Assembly (NCBI GenBank): GCA_019009955.1
Contig: CM032230.1
Span: 2,587,501-2,651,500 of the forward strand
DNA length: 64,000 bases
Direction of reading: 5' to 3'
DNA from: Riptortus pedestris
Taxonomy: Eukaryota > Arthropoda > Insecta > Hemiptera > Alydidae
Shown here: positions 10,825 through 22,640 of the stretch, piece by piece
How the letters are laid out: each line of letters opens with the position of its first letter
Numbering within the stretch: the first letter of the stretch is position 1
Program-made: the position numbers and the translations under genes
Notes under the pieces: generated by a model
The model's database searches: none
Seen by the model: the letters and a program-made list of their open reading frames with translations, nothing else
What the model was told of the DNA's origin: nothing

Positions 10825-11334
10825 TCAAGTCCTTCGGAATGATGATGCTTTTATTCCTTTAGGCAAAGCGTTTAGCTACCTTGCAGCAACAGCAGAGAAA
10901 GACTGGCGATATATGTTGGTTCTGCAGACTGCTAGTTTGAAATTATTTACCAGTCTTTCTAGGAAGAAGGAAGAAGACTCTTCTTTGCAAGACACAATAT
11001 ATTTCAGGGCCGATACACCTTAGAAGTGAGTTATCCAAGAGCTTTAATGTACGAAGTAATGTGCTCATCTCTCTTAGCCTTGAATATGTATCTGGCCACT
11101 GAATTATATGCTCTCTGTATTTTAGTGTCATCTGTAGATGCGTTGTCTATATAAACCGATTCGCAATACCGCATTATTGGATTATTAAACTTAGGCTAGA
11201 GATATGTTTTTAGCAGATTTCCCTTAAGGGAAATCAGCTATTGAGGTCGTACTCATGACGCGAGTTTCGAAAAATGTGTCCAAATGTCCATCGATCCTAC
11301 CCAGGAGATGACGAAAATGAGGTCCGTTCAAAAT

Positions 11335-11393
<59 letters not shown>

Positions 11394-12250
11394 CTGTCTA
11401 GAGGTCGCAATTTTGTTTGATCGTTACCAAACTCGGAATTTAATCGTTTTATGTAAAAAGGAAGATCAAGTTCGTTTAATGGCTGAAATCGGGCCAGTGG
11501 GAGGGGGGGTTTAGAGGGGGGCGGGGATTTTCGAAAATTCGAATTTTCTATACGTCGGATCAAAAACCTGTATAGAAGCAATCTTATTGCAAACTAAATT
11601 TACTATAAATATTGTTGTATACATTTATTCACTATCATAAATATTAACCTAGATATTTGCTTTTGTATTGTGAGTGTGGTCGGCTATGTTCAGGAGTTTC
11701 CTCCGAGCACTAGTTCGGCCGTTTCACTAACTATTCGTCCTCGTGAGAATAGGTTACTACTACTGTTATTATTAGGCAGATTTCTCTATTGTAAAACTTC
11801 ACGTGGGAAATCTGCTTAGTTTACGCAGCCCCTGTGTGACGGACTTTTAGCTTAACTTCAAAGAGAAAAAAAGTTTTAACTTTTCTTATAGGTTGTAAGG
11901 ATCTTTGTATTTTATTTTTTACCGAAGCTGCTTGGTCCTGACATGTGAGATTAATATTAAATATCAAACCTAGGATACTCCTTATTTCATTTCTTGCAGA
12001 AAATGTTTTCTTTAAGTTTAATTAAGAGTCTGGGTTTATTACATTTTTTTAAATACTTTTAGGGTGCCAATGAGGAGATACTTTTTTGTGTGTGTTTTGA
12101 GCTAACACATTATTTGCAAATCAATCAGTAATCCTTTTCAGGTCTTCGTTTATTCTTAGTAAAATTTCTTCTGCATTTTGCGGAAAACCTAACAGACTGT
12201 TTTATGTACAGATCGACTCCCAAGAGCAGGTAGTTTCGTCTTGTAGGTAT
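10825..12250 (-). pseudogene. LINE reverse-transcriptase relic, split by a family 1 insertion
   Basis: On the minus strand, from about 12250 to 11849, several frames read as the end of a non-LTR reverse transcriptase: INEDLKRITD, then RSILGLIFNINLTCQDQAAS and KNKIQRSLQPIRKVKTFF. That matches the usual 'R.LGv.fD..LtW..H' and 'RSLy.lR..r.F' segments. The text is then cut by the family 1 copy at 11211-11848 and resumes as SSLSLII, PIMRYCESVYIDN, IQRAYNSVARYIF, and near 10900 as RQSFSAVAAR and LNALPKGIKASS. The last resembles the 'SF...A..LWN.LP..ir' terminus of CR1/L2-like LINEs. Multiple stops and frameshifts are present. A (GA)n run follows the 3' end at 10599-10617, as if the LINE had a CT-rich tail. 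Confidence 0.75.
11211..11848 (+). mobile_element. Family 1 repeat, full-length copy inserted in a LINE relic
   Basis: Complete copy. The 5' near-palindrome is AGCAGATTTCCC/GGGAAATCAGCT at 11212-11239. The conserved segment continues to ATGAGGTCCGTTC at about 11327, with (TA)n at 11338-11386 and the body carrying TTTGATCGTTACCAAACTC, GGCTGAAATCGG and a poly-G run. The 3' end has GGGAAATCTGCTTAGTTTAC, the ACGCAG...CTGTGT hairpin and GACGGACTTTT. Both edges abut T-runs. No transposase or helicase is encoded. Confidence 0.88.
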
Positions 12251-12902
12251 TTTATTAATTAACAAAGAAACTCGAATACATTTTAGTTATCTGCAGAGTA
12301 GGGGAAGAGACCCTCTTGTGTGATGAGTGAGCAACTCCCCATCCATAGAGGAAATATTTAAAACTGCTCGAGGCGTCTCCATTCGCTGAGAAACACCACT
12401 TTTCAAACTAGGGCCATTTAAAGTTTCTGCTTCCTTTTCTTGTCCCTTCTCCGGCCGGAAGGAACCGGACAAAAAACATTTAAGAGCAAATAGTTGAGTC
12501 TATTAGTGTTTAATGACAGGGAAAAGTCCATACTGATTAAAACTTTACTACGGCCTTAAAGATTATTTTAAAATTTCCATTCCCCCTCCCCCCTAATGAA
12601 TGAACTTTGCCGTATTTAGTTAGCGCTTTCCACATAGTTAGACCGCCCCTTCCCCTTCAAAGACAAACTGTTTTAACTGCTTAAGATAATATTGACTACA
12701 TTCTGACATTGATTACAGCAAAGAACTCCTATTTACACTCTTAGAAACTATGCAGAAATAATTACCAACCCTGTAACTGCTATAGTAGCAACTTAAATCG
12801 TATTTAACGCAAAATAATAAATTTCAAGCTGACATAATTGAATTTGGGCTATTGTTCTTTGCCAATGGACAGATGTACTATGGATCAAAAAGAGCTTTCG
12901 TA
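12251..12902. other. Unassigned interval
   Basis: It may contain more decayed LINE sequence upstream of the 12250 boundary, but I could not read convincing reverse-transcriptase motifs in it. The 61-codon minus frame at 12287-12472 matches nothing I recognise. Confidence 0.3.
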
Positions 12903-13290
12903 TTTTAGCAGATTTCCCTGAAAGGAAATGAGTTATTGAAGTTGTACTCTTGGCGTGATTATTAAAACATTCCTTCAAATGTCCAGCTATTCTACCCAGT
13001 AGAAGATAAGATCCGTTCAAAAACACTTATACTTACGTAAACTTTTCTGTCACCACTCTAGGGGTTGTCATTTTTCTTGAATCGATAACCAAACTCGGTA
13101 GGCTAGCGATTCGTGTGACCGAACTCATGTCCAAGTTCGGCAGCCGCTGAAATTTGGAGCAGGTTAGAAGGGATTTAATAGAAAATTCAATATATCTCTG
13201 TTACTATGAGTCAGATTGAAGAATTATAGATAATTATTTTTGTTATAAACTTAACAGATCTTTACTAGATAAGATATGTGCAAATACGTA
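12903..13290 (+). mobile_element. Family 1 repeat, degraded copy
   Basis: It begins TTTTAGCAGATTTCCCTGAA and keeps TTCAAATGTCCAGC and GATCCGTTC (equivalent of GGTCCGTTC). The central body then decays (AATCGATAACCAAACTCGG, GAGTCAGATTGAAGAATTAT). The 3' hairpin end is missing. Confidence 0.65.
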
Positions 13291-13662
13291 GTCGTGATTT
13301 TTATTTGAAAATAGAGTGTCATGGCAGCAGGAGGGAATTGTGCTGAGTTTCGCCACCCCTGCTTGCCCGGCTGTTCTCAAACATGCAGTTATGAGCTAAC
13401 TAGCTCCTTCTAAGCATCGGAATTGTAATCGTGAAAACATTTAGTTTCCTGATATCAACGGGAATAACCTTCTTGACTCTAACGGGCCCTTGACGTCTGT
13501 ACGTACGTATGTTATGTATGTGTATCGCATAACCAAAAAATGGACTCTGCAGTCCCTCAATACCAAAGAGATATTAATCTGAAACTTCAAAGATAAGAAG
13601 TCGGGAGCTTTCTTGTTACATAACCGCTGCATTTAACAGAGCCTGTCACGAAGGTTGCTACA

Positions 13663-13870
13663 TTAACTGTTGCTCCGTTCTCCTTCTTATACCAGCTCAC
13701 GAAATCATTCCTGCCCAACAGAACATTCCTGGATCACATTTACAACTATATGAGCAGTAAGAGTTCGATAAATGCTGGTGTACTTCAGGGTCCCATTTCG
13801 AGTTGTATACTTTTCTCCTTTTTCTTCAGCGATGATGGTAATCTTCTACCATCTCATGAAGGAACAGGGG
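13663..13870 (+). pseudogene. LINE reverse-transcriptase fragment
   Basis: A continuous plus frame through 13690-13870 reads LTKSFLPNRTFLDHIYNYMS then SINAGVLQGPISSCILFSFF. This matches the 'SfL..R.f.V....S.....AGVPQGS.LSP.LF..f..D' block that precedes the catalytic F/Y-A-D-D box in jockey/R1-like LINEs. Nothing flanking continues the domain clearly, so it is a short relic. The open frame ends at 14034, but residues after about 13870 look unrelated. Confidence 0.55.
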
Positions 13871-14572
13871 CGTATCAAGACCTTAACTACAACCTATATA
13901 TGTACACTCCATTATCGTTTGATGTTATTTTTATTCTTTTTTCACTTTGTTTTTTGCGAAGTGGACTGTATTTTAGTTTAGCCAAAAAAGGAAGCATAGG
14001 GGAGAAAGAGGGTGATTTAATGAATTCTCTTTAATTGTTTGAGATGTTGGGAAAGGTAAATTGTGCTATATGGGTAAGTAATAACAATAAACAACACAGA
14101 AAAGGGGTTAGTGTGTGCCGGTGAGTCGACTATACCGCCATGTCCGTCGGTTCTTTTCCAGATCCGGCCACAGACCAACAGTTGGAAATGAATAACGGGT
14201 GGTTTCGCAGCGCCTCAAAGGGCTACTAGATCCTAATAGCTAACTAGTCGCACCATCCCAAAAGGCTGCCTTGCTGTCAGAAAACCTGCTCTAACACGCA
14301 CTGCACATCACTCGCTCCACTATTATCCGACTACATCCATTAGAAATATAGAGACATTAGTAAAGCTCTCAATGTTCATTAGCGCTCTGTATTAATTGTG
14401 AGATAAAGTTTATTGTTTTCAACTCTATAATAAAAAGTATCTTCTTCTTGAACTCGGTCACAGTCTAAAGCCGAGTTAGAAATCTCTCTTGTTACTATAA
14501 TTAATTATAGCATAGGGAGAGTGTAACTAAGCTGTAAGAAGTATAAAGCAGTTTGTGGAGGCTGGAATCCTC

Positions 14573-14608
<36 letters not shown>

Positions 14609-16591
14609 CTAGACTTATCGATGTCTGGAGGTAGGACTAACGATGCTCTTTCTGCTGGAGACGTTGGACAAATGATCCAAGTGTTTCCATGTTCCATTAG
14701 CGACCTCTGTCGGGGCAAGCCACGGCCATCCCTGTGTGTTGCAGCCCGTGTGTGTGTGGCTCGCAAGTCACTCGGTCCATTTAGAGGATTGCTGCCGGAT
14801 TCACCTCACTCTCTGCCGCTAAGTGAATCTCTGCATTTGCTCGATTGATCTCGCCGCCTAGTCATTGGCTTCCGGTCTCATCGACCTCTGAGACCTATTC
14901 CGAACCATGTTTCAAACCTGGAAGATTTTCCCTTCAGGCCTGGAAATTCCACTGGAATTCCATCTCCGAATTGACAAATCAAAGTAATTTAATTTGTAAT
15001 GTTGTATATTTTCAAAACTGACAATATCAGTCACACAAAGCTCTATAAACTATCCTCATTTCTTCCATTGCTGATCTGACAGCATCTATACTCTAGCTTT
15101 CCTCTAATAAAATACCTATTTAAAAATTACTTGAAATGTAAATAATGACGGTTAGTGTTCGGTCTCTAATAGTAAAAATTATATTACTAAGAATGGGGGT
15201 TTACAGAAAACTGAAAATTCAATAAATACAAATATATCGGTTATTATTCCATTTTATTATTTAGAAACTATTTATTTCATTTTTTTCTATAACACTCTCA
15301 ATAATGGACATATTCTAAACTTTCCTTCCAGATTTTCGGACACAAACGTCACATTTAAGTTGGAATAAGATGCTTTTTGGTCAATTGGCTTAATGCTAAT
15401 GTGAGTTGAGTAGATGTGAGGTTTTATTGAAGACAGGTTATTAAGCAGAAATAGATAAAAATGTATAGAACCACAATTAGAATAGCGCATATTTTTGAAG
15501 TGTGACTTGCTACAGCTTCCTTTATTTCTCAACAGCTCAGATATAAAGTTCCCCTTGGAATCCTTTATCTCAGCTTTACTTCCCGAGTTAATTAGCAGCT
15601 CCCAACATCTTTCTCAGTTTTTTTTTTCTGCAAGAGTCCATGTTTAGTTATAGTATATACATTTGTTGCGTTATAGCCGATTTTTATAAATTTTCACCTC
15701 CGCCATCCTCAAATATTGCTATAATTTCCGAATTTATTTCTCCGTCTACGATGTTGATCTCCGATATTCTCCCAGGTAATTCAGCGTTCTACAACGAAGT
15801 ACAACGAATCTAAACAGAGATGTACCCCTTCGAGACTCTTCTATGCATACTACCCAAACGACATTCGGCAAATGATAGTTATAACTAGTTTAATTTGTAT
15901 CATTTAAAATGTTTCAACATCACCAAATAAATTGTTGCCTTAGGCATTCATCAACAACGTCTTCCGCACTTTTATCTTAAATAGACGAAAGGCAGAGAAC
16001 ATTCTGGTCTTTTTTCATCCTCCTTGGTAAAAATAATTTACTTTCTTCAAAATCATGTTTATGAATTCTGTTTTAGAATATCTTAAACTAATTAATTCAT
16101 CAACTAAACAATTTTGTACTGAAGATTATTAAATGAAACGGTTAACATGGACGGCTTCCGCTAATAATAAATGTAGGTAAAAAATACCCTCATAAATTAA
16201 AATTGCTAAGATTTTATTTGAACTACATCTATTTTAGACTTAATAAATTGTAGTCCAATAATGACTACATGTGTATACAACATCCTTAAACTTTACAATA
16301 TACATTAAAAAGAATAATAAGTTAAAAGGAGTATTATGTATTAGGGAACGGGTCGGAGAGTAGATCAATAACAATCAAGTGCAGCTATAATCTAGTTTTA
16401 ATAAAATTTCATGCCGATTCCCTCCTTCTAAAAAATCAAGTTCTTTTTATTTATAATAATTAATATTAATCACTTCCACGAGTTAATAATAAGTTTGTTT
16501 TTCTCTCTATTCCATTGTTTATCAATAAAATTCCACGTTAGTCCTTAGAAATCATCATCAATAGCCTTGATAGTTGTAGGCAAAGCAACTG
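13871..16591. other. Unassigned interval with (GA)n at 14573-14607
   Basis: Two GC-richer patches (about 14100-14340 and 14640-14900) stand out from the AT-rich background but hold only short competing frames on both strands, partly built from the (GA)n tract. The remainder (15000-16590) is AT-rich with no recognised repeat or gene. Confidence 0.3.
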
Positions 16592-16620
16592 GAATCGGTG
16601 GTTCAGTTGTAGAATGCTCG
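16592..16620 (+). pseudogene. tRNA-Gly 5'-half fragment
   Basis: Twenty-nine bases match the tRNA-Gly(GCC) 5' half with two substitutions (GAATCGG for GCATCGG, CAGTTG for CAGTGG). Five bases of the conserved upstream flank (CAACT) also remain. The match stops within the anticodon stem. It lies 111 bp upstream of, and in the same orientation as, the intact copy at 16732, which suggests a tandem partial duplication. No anticodon, T arm or terminator remains. Confidence 0.85.
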
Positions 16621-16731
16621 ATGAGGAGTGCAACAAGCTAACAATTATTCGATTCGAACTAAAGATGAAACTCTATCGTAAGTATAACTCGACTCTTTGT
16701 GAAAATATAGTTGTTATACTTTCTCCAACTA

Positions 16732-16802
16732 GCATCGGTGGTTCAGTGGTAGAATGCTCGCCTGCCACGCGGGCGGCCCGGGTTCGATTCCCGGCCGATG
16801 CA
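16732..16802 (+). tRNA. tRNA-Gly-GCC: tRNA-Gly(GCC), copy 2
   Basis: Complete cloverleaf with anticodon GCC in a CTGCCAC loop, acceptor GCATCGG/CCGATGC and discriminator A. The sequence is identical to copies 3-7. It is preceded by CTTTCTCCAACTA and followed by a TTTT run about 7 nt downstream, a minimal Pol III terminator. The 60 bp upstream resemble the flank of copy 1. Confidence 0.98.
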
Positions 16803-17598
16803 GACTATTTTAATTAATAACACAACTTATTTTATTTTTTGGAAAATAATTACTTACAATTGTTGTGTGATACTATGACATTTATTAAAAAAAAATAATT
16901 CATTTTATGGTATATCATATGGAAACAATTCCACTCACAACTCCCTTTTATTTGGCTTTATAACTGTTTTTATAATTTGTCTAGTAATACGAGAATCCAT
17001 ATATTTTTACTATATTATTTAAGGTTGCTTTAGACGCGTTTCGTGTTTATTGTCTATTGTATTGCAGAGGGTGTAAATAAAGATCTGGTTGGCCGTATGT
17101 GTTTTGCTTTTTTTGTTAAACTTATTCAAATTCTGTTTGAATATTTCTTTAGGAAAGTGATTGTTGCATTTTATAAAATTTTGACTTACAATAAATAAAT
17201 GTGCAATTGTAAATGCAAAGTTCTGTCCTGTTGAGTAGGCCTGGCTGTCTCTCTGCTAGTCGCCAGTAGTGGCCCCAAAGCCGTAGCGTTAACATCCATT
17301 ATGCAGCAAAGGTAGGATAATTGTTAGTATATTGGAACCTTTTCATAAAGGATAGATGTGTTTTTATTGTTTAAAATATTTATTTATGTTTTATTTGGCT
17401 TTAACAATTTTTAATTGATAAAACTATAATACATTCGTTTTATGTTTGACTACGATTTTCATATTTTTATATTTCTAAGATAGGGCTGATTTGTAAGACT
17501 GATTTTAGTAGGTAATTCAATTTTGTTAAAATATTTCAAAACGTAATTATTGGATAAATTACTTGGCCTGAGCATGTTTCTTTGTTATTTGTTTGCTA
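16803..17598. other. AT-rich sequence leading into a retroelement-like motif
   Basis: No gene or recognisable ORF. The sequence may be the upstream part of the element whose end carries the hammerhead-like motif at 17599, but I could not find its boundary. Confidence 0.3.
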
Positions 17599-17638
17599 GC
17601 ACCTGATGATGGCAAGTTAGTGCCGAAAGGCCTTGTGC
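17599..17638 (+). ncRNA. Hammerhead-ribozyme-like motif
   Basis: Within 40 nt the sequence holds the elements of a minimal type I hammerhead. GCAC (17599-17602) can pair with GTGC (17635-17638) as stem I. CTGATGA (17603-17609) matches the catalytic core. GGCA/TGCC (17611-17614 and 17621-17624) form stem II with a 6-nt loop. GAAA (17625-17628) is the second core strand, followed by GGCC as a tiny stem III and TT before stem I. One extra T between CTGATGA and stem II departs from the canonical core. Such short hammerheads are known at the ends of Penelope-like retroelements. Activity here is unproven. Confidence 0.4.
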
Positions 17639-17689
17639 GTGAATAAAGACATTGGTGGGAAGACTTCGTGTTAATAAGACCGGTTTCCC

Positions 17690-17805
17690 AGACCTCATTT
17701 TTGCCACCTACTAGGGAGGATCGATGGACATTTTAAGAAAATTTTTGAAAATCGCATCATGAGTATAATCTCAATAGCTGACGTCCCCTAAGGGAAATCT
17801 GGTGA
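17690..17805 (-). mobile_element. Family 1 repeat, 5' end only
   Basis: Minus-strand match to the family's first 115 bp. It has the ACCTCATTTT and GGATCGATGGACATTT equivalents, CATGAGTATAATCTCAATAG, and a mutated near-palindrome (CCTAAGGGAAATCTGG) at the outer end. Body and 3' hairpin are absent. Confidence 0.75.
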
Positions 17806-19055
17806 AACACAAGGGCTAAGGGGGAGAGGAGAGGGGGTATTCTCTTAGGACTTGGTTGGCATAGGAGAGTGTGGCCTTACACCTAACCACGAATATGCCT
17901 TGAAAGGGTCTAGCGAAACCTACTAAGTTCCAAGCAAAACATGTTCGAAACATCTATGTTTATAGAGAGAGCGAACGATTCTAATCATGAAGAAATTGAT
18001 GCAGTCAATCCAATTCGTGGCAAACGAATAAAAGCTCATGAAAAAGTCTGATGAAAAAGAGGCACTAATCGAAAAACGATATAAATGAAAACGGTCGGTT
18101 TGGGCAAAGAGTCGGAGCTATATCTGCCTTAATGAATGATGGTGTCGTTGGCTTTTTCAACCGAGCGCCCTCTGCTATATTTTACCTCAACCAGTAATTA
18201 ATATTGACTTGCTCATAGTCGGTATGCCCGCGCCTTTTTATGACAGTCAAAAACCTTGTCTGTATCAGGCCCCATCCAACTAATCAAATACAATCCCAAA
18301 TAAAGGTTTCTACATTGAAATCAATGTTGCCCAACTTAGAAGTATTGGCTGAATGAGAAGGTCAGGGATGATATTGGATAAAATCAGAGAAACCACAGTC
18401 ATTGGTTCGTAGAATCGGGTTAAAAGAATGTTTGACTTCTAGCCATGTGCTTATTCAACCTTGCCTTGGAATCACCACGCCGAAAATAACGGCAAACTGA
18501 GGATATGAACTGATGGTGAAGCATAGGTTGGTCGTTGGAAGGGTACAAACACTTCATCTCACTCTAGTTAACAATTGACCTTGGTTGGTAACTTGTCATT
18601 CTGCTACAGTTTGTTTCATGTAAATGCTAATAATATGAGATTTTGCGAGTCGTTTAACTCAGTTCGAAAATGCCAACACCGCCAGAAACTCAAATTATAC
18701 ATTTTTTTTTTCTTTTTCATAACTGCTTACCCTTGAGGGTATTTGGAAGAAAGAGGAGTAGAAATGCCGATATTCCCTTACCAAATTAAGGATTAAACAA
18801 TTATAAATAGTGCAGTATAAGTAGTTCTAGAAAGTATGTCCTGTAATATATTTAGACCCTATTTATGTTGCGGGCTAATAATGGGGCTTTCTTCTACTTC
18901 TATCCAAATAAATGAATATCATATGAAAGTAATATACGATACCTCTGTTCAATTGCATGCGATCGAATAATGTCAACGAACATTATTTATGAACTGTTCA
19001 CAATAAAAACGACCAAACTTCTTAGAATGTTAAATATGTCAGGAGAAATTTGATT
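17806..19055. other. Unassigned interval
   Basis: About 1.2 kb of moderately AT-rich sequence with no long frame on either strand and no match to the repeat families seen elsewhere in the window. Confidence 0.3.
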
Positions 19056-19178
19056 TTTTCAGGAGATTTCCCTTAAGGGAAATCATCTGTTCAGGTCGTA
19101 CTCATGACGCGATTTTCGAAAATGTACTTCAAATGTCCATCGATCCTACCCAAAAGATGACGAAAATGAGGTCCGTTC

Positions 19179-19229
<51 letters not shown>

Positions 19230-19439
19230 TGTGTGTGTCTTTTACTGATCGGCTGATGTCCGTTCTATTCGTGAGTATCCGCCGAAAGCTAGTTGGGCCG
19301 TTTCCGTAACTGTTCGGCTCTCGTGAAATTGGTTTAGAGACTCGTTACTACTACTGTTACGTGTATGCGGATTTCTCTATTGTAATATATCACGTGGGAA
19401 ATCTGCTTAGTTTACGCAGCCCCTGTGTGACGGACTTTT
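19056..19439 (+). mobile_element. Family 1 repeat, internally deleted copy
   Basis: Both termini are well preserved: AGATTTCCCTTAAGGGAAAT at the 5' end, and the ACGCAGCCCCTGTGT hairpin with GACGGACTTTT at the 3' end. The (TA)n tract sits at 19184-19227 and a GT run follows. About 250 bp of the central body, from the GATCGTTACC segment to the CTATCTTGAATATTAACC segment, is missing. Confidence 0.85.
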
Positions 19440-19861
19440 ATTTATTTTTGGGCTCATTCTTTCGTCAAAACTTTCCCTCCTCATCAGTTTATTGAGATCA
19501 AAAGAGCAGATTCTCAAGTTGACCTTACAAAAACCCTGAATATGGAATATTGAATTTTATCGTTCTAACGCTAGCCGTTTTTGTTAAGCGAGATACGAAA
19601 TGGTATCAGGCCGATTCTAGTCAAAAAGGATAAAAAAAGTTAGAATCTGTTCAAATATGAAAACCGAACATTGTCAAAATTACAGTACTTGCTTTACTTG
19701 TAATAAATAAGTAAAGATAGAGGACTTTTACTATTTCATGAGATGATCTCTGAAGCAATTGTTAAGATGGCTGTAGCTGCTCAGCACTGTGTATATATCG
19801 GCTACTCCTCCAGCAACATTAAATGCCAAGTAAATTGTAGGCTTCAAATTTTATTTAATTA
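19440..19861. other. Unassigned interval
   Basis: No coding frame or recognisable repeat is visible. Confidence 0.3.
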
Positions 19862-20045
19862 CGGGTAATTTGTCGGGTTATCTTTGGGTTATCAGCCATT
19901 TATACCCAGCACAGGGATGACTATTTAATTTAGTACTAAAATAATTCGCTAATTCTTCTCGGGGGAATTGATCCCAAAACTCTCTCATTTTACCAAGTGT
20001 TGATACCCACAGCCTTAATTCACATGGCTAACCTGAGCACCTTGT
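19862..20045 (-). mobile_element. tRNA-derived SINE, degraded copy 3
   Basis: Recognisable on the minus strand by the head (GCTCAGGTTAGCCATGTGAA), a mutated T-arm (GGGATCAATTCCCCC), and the TAAATTAAATAGTCATCCC and GTATAAATGGC body. It is more diverged than copies 1 and 2 and so probably older. Confidence 0.65.
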
Positions 20046-22073
20046 AGGCTTAATAGGTTTTATCGTTTACCCTAATATTGATGCAAAGGGATAAAACTGG
20101 AAAAAAGTAGTTAATAAGGTGGTTCACTGCAACGAATGCATTACCTTACATTTGCTTAGTACTCACAAAATACATTTGTCAGCAAAAATATTGTTAAGGT
20201 TGGATTGCCTGCCTCACCGGCGAAAATAAATGCTGCAGCTTTTAGAAAAGAGTATTGATTGCTCTTATCATATATTCAGTTAGTATTCATCATTCTTCAT
20301 TTGGAGATTGGACCGTACACGATTATAAATTCCTTACTTTGACATAAATAATTAAGAGATACATAAACATATTTTGAAGAATGGAAAAGGCTATCAAGAA
20401 TCTATCGGAAAATCTGTATTGGACATGAAGGGAAAAACAATTTATAAACGTAGTAAATCTGTATTATCTATATTTGCCTGAATAAAACTGATTCTAAACG
20501 TTGGTCCCGCATATTCCCCAAGTACTCGGCAAACTACTGATGTGTCACCATCTATTCTTTGTTCTTCATTTTTTCTGTAATTAGAAATATTTCTAAAAAG
20601 GACTTTTAATTTAAGCAGCAATGGTTCTAATTTAAGTGATTCCATTTTTCGACGAAAGAAACATAATATGTACGAATGGATTTACATTTCTTAGTCGATA
20701 TTGAACGATATAGGAGGGCACAATTGACCTGTTTGAATATGAAATTTCACAGTATTTCTGAGTTATAAGTTCATACATACAATCCTCTTGCCAATACTAG
20801 ACAAAATTGACTCAGGGAAGTTCAAAACGGATAATTCCGTAGAAAGCTGAAAACCGCAAATGTTCGTGATTACAATTGTTCCTTCAGTTCGTAAAGGAAA
20901 GTAATAATTATGACAGCTAGAGCAATGAGAAACGAATGTTTATGTGATATTAGAGCTGAACAGAGTTCGGTAATTGGGTAAAATACCAAATCTGTTATTA
21001 TTCGAAGCATATAAAAGTGACATAGCAATTATCCTTCTTATCAATCAAGCCATTTTGCCGTATTTGTAATACTATCACAGTTATTCGTATGTACTTTCTT
21101 TTACACTTTTCATTAATTTCCTACTTATACTCATACTATTTAAACTTCAAAATACTTCACTAACTGTTTCAAGTTGTGCTTCATTGGCATATTATTTTTA
21201 ATGCTAAGGGAGATAAGTTAGGGAATATATATATGAATGAAGTAAACGGAATGGGTAATCAGCTCAGACTACGCAGCCCATGCGTGAGCATCATTTCTAT
21301 ACAGTCAGCAGAGCCGGATGTAATTGAGGCGGTATTTACACATGTGGCCGACTTTATTCACATACTCATATTGGATGGGTTATTTGCTTTTCACTTCCTT
21401 TGTGATGCTAAATTTTAATTAACATTTCGTCCTGTAATTGACAACTGAAATTCATTATGACAAAAGCGTACTCTATGTTATTTCTAAATCAACACATTTA
21501 TTCTCCTTTACTTCCTTTACAATTAAACACAATTTTGTTTTCTCTTTGCGTTTAAATAATTTTGTTTGTAGCGACAGAGTATTTGAAACATTTTATCACA
21601 AAGGATTAAGTGATAAAATCATAAAATAACCACCATTAATAATCTTTTATGAATACATACCCTCGGAAATAAAGTATTAAAAAAGGAGGAATTAAAATGA
21701 ATGTTATAAAACATTCATCGCACTCCATGGAGAGATTATTCTGAAAAAAGAACGTTGGAGTATAAACAGCATATTCGTTATTATATTATACCACCAGGTA
21801 AATGAATTATAAATATGAATAAATAAATGCAAATATTTAGAGAAGGAAAAACTACTATGCAAACTGCACATTGAAATTACAAGTCGCACATCCGTCACGT
21901 TCAAAACTCGAAACGGGCAAATATTCCATCCAGGCCGTGATAAAGCCCTTGATATTCAAATGGAGATCAATCCCTTTGCAAGAATTAGTTGGACTAGTGT
22001 CTTACTGCCTAAGGACTCCCACAACAACTGGGAACATATTTATCACTATTGTACCTCCATTACTTAAAAAAAG
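20046..22073. other. Unassigned AT-rich interval
   Basis: Short frames such as 20442-20645(-), 21176-21418(+), 21438-21629(+) and 21871-22113(+) show no known domain. A short decayed piece of the family 1 3' end is just visible at about 21260-21290 (CAGACTACGCAGCCCATGCG). Confidence 0.35.
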
Positions 22074-22640
22074 GTACGTGACGCAGAGGCTGCTCAACGA
22101 AAAGCAGGTGTGACATACCAGTCATCTCATCACGCCATATATTCTCTATTTCCGAGTCCAATGAGTAGAAGTAGAGGTTAATGAAAGCTCAAAACAAGAA
22201 AGTACGAAAAACTTAATATTTGAGTAAGCGAAAAATGTATAGAAAAACAATCGCAGAGCTCCAATTGTTTAATAAGATTGGTTCTTTAACATTTTTCGAT
22301 CTGACATATAATGCCGATGATATTTTAAATTATAGAATCCCTTCCTTTATTGGTCCGATTTCAACTGTTAACAACCTTTATCATTAATTTTAATCGAAAC
22401 CCTTATTTATCGATCATGGAACAGGCCAAAGACACATTTTCGACTTAAGGATGCAAATCTAAAATACATCTGACATAATAAAGGTCATTTGGAAACAATA
22501 TTTTATATTTAAGTTTGAAATATCCTTAATATATTGCCTGTTAACGTGGGATTACTAAGGGTGGGGCTTTACTAAAGACAGACAATTAAAACAAATGTTC
22601 ATATTTTGGTTAATAATCCAGATAGAGAAAATATGATTGA
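22074..22640 (-). mobile_element. Family 1 repeat, strongly degraded copy
   Basis: It starts with a mutated 3' end (GTGACGCAGAGGCTGC). At 22280-22420 it keeps the AATAAGATTGGTTCT, TTTTTCGATCTGACATATAA, TTGGTCCGATTTCAACTG and TTTATCGATCATGG segments. Confidence 0.55.

Noticed and set aside
16592..16620. Eighth functional tRNA gene
   Set aside because: Only the 5' half is present; the anticodon loop, T arm and terminator are missing.
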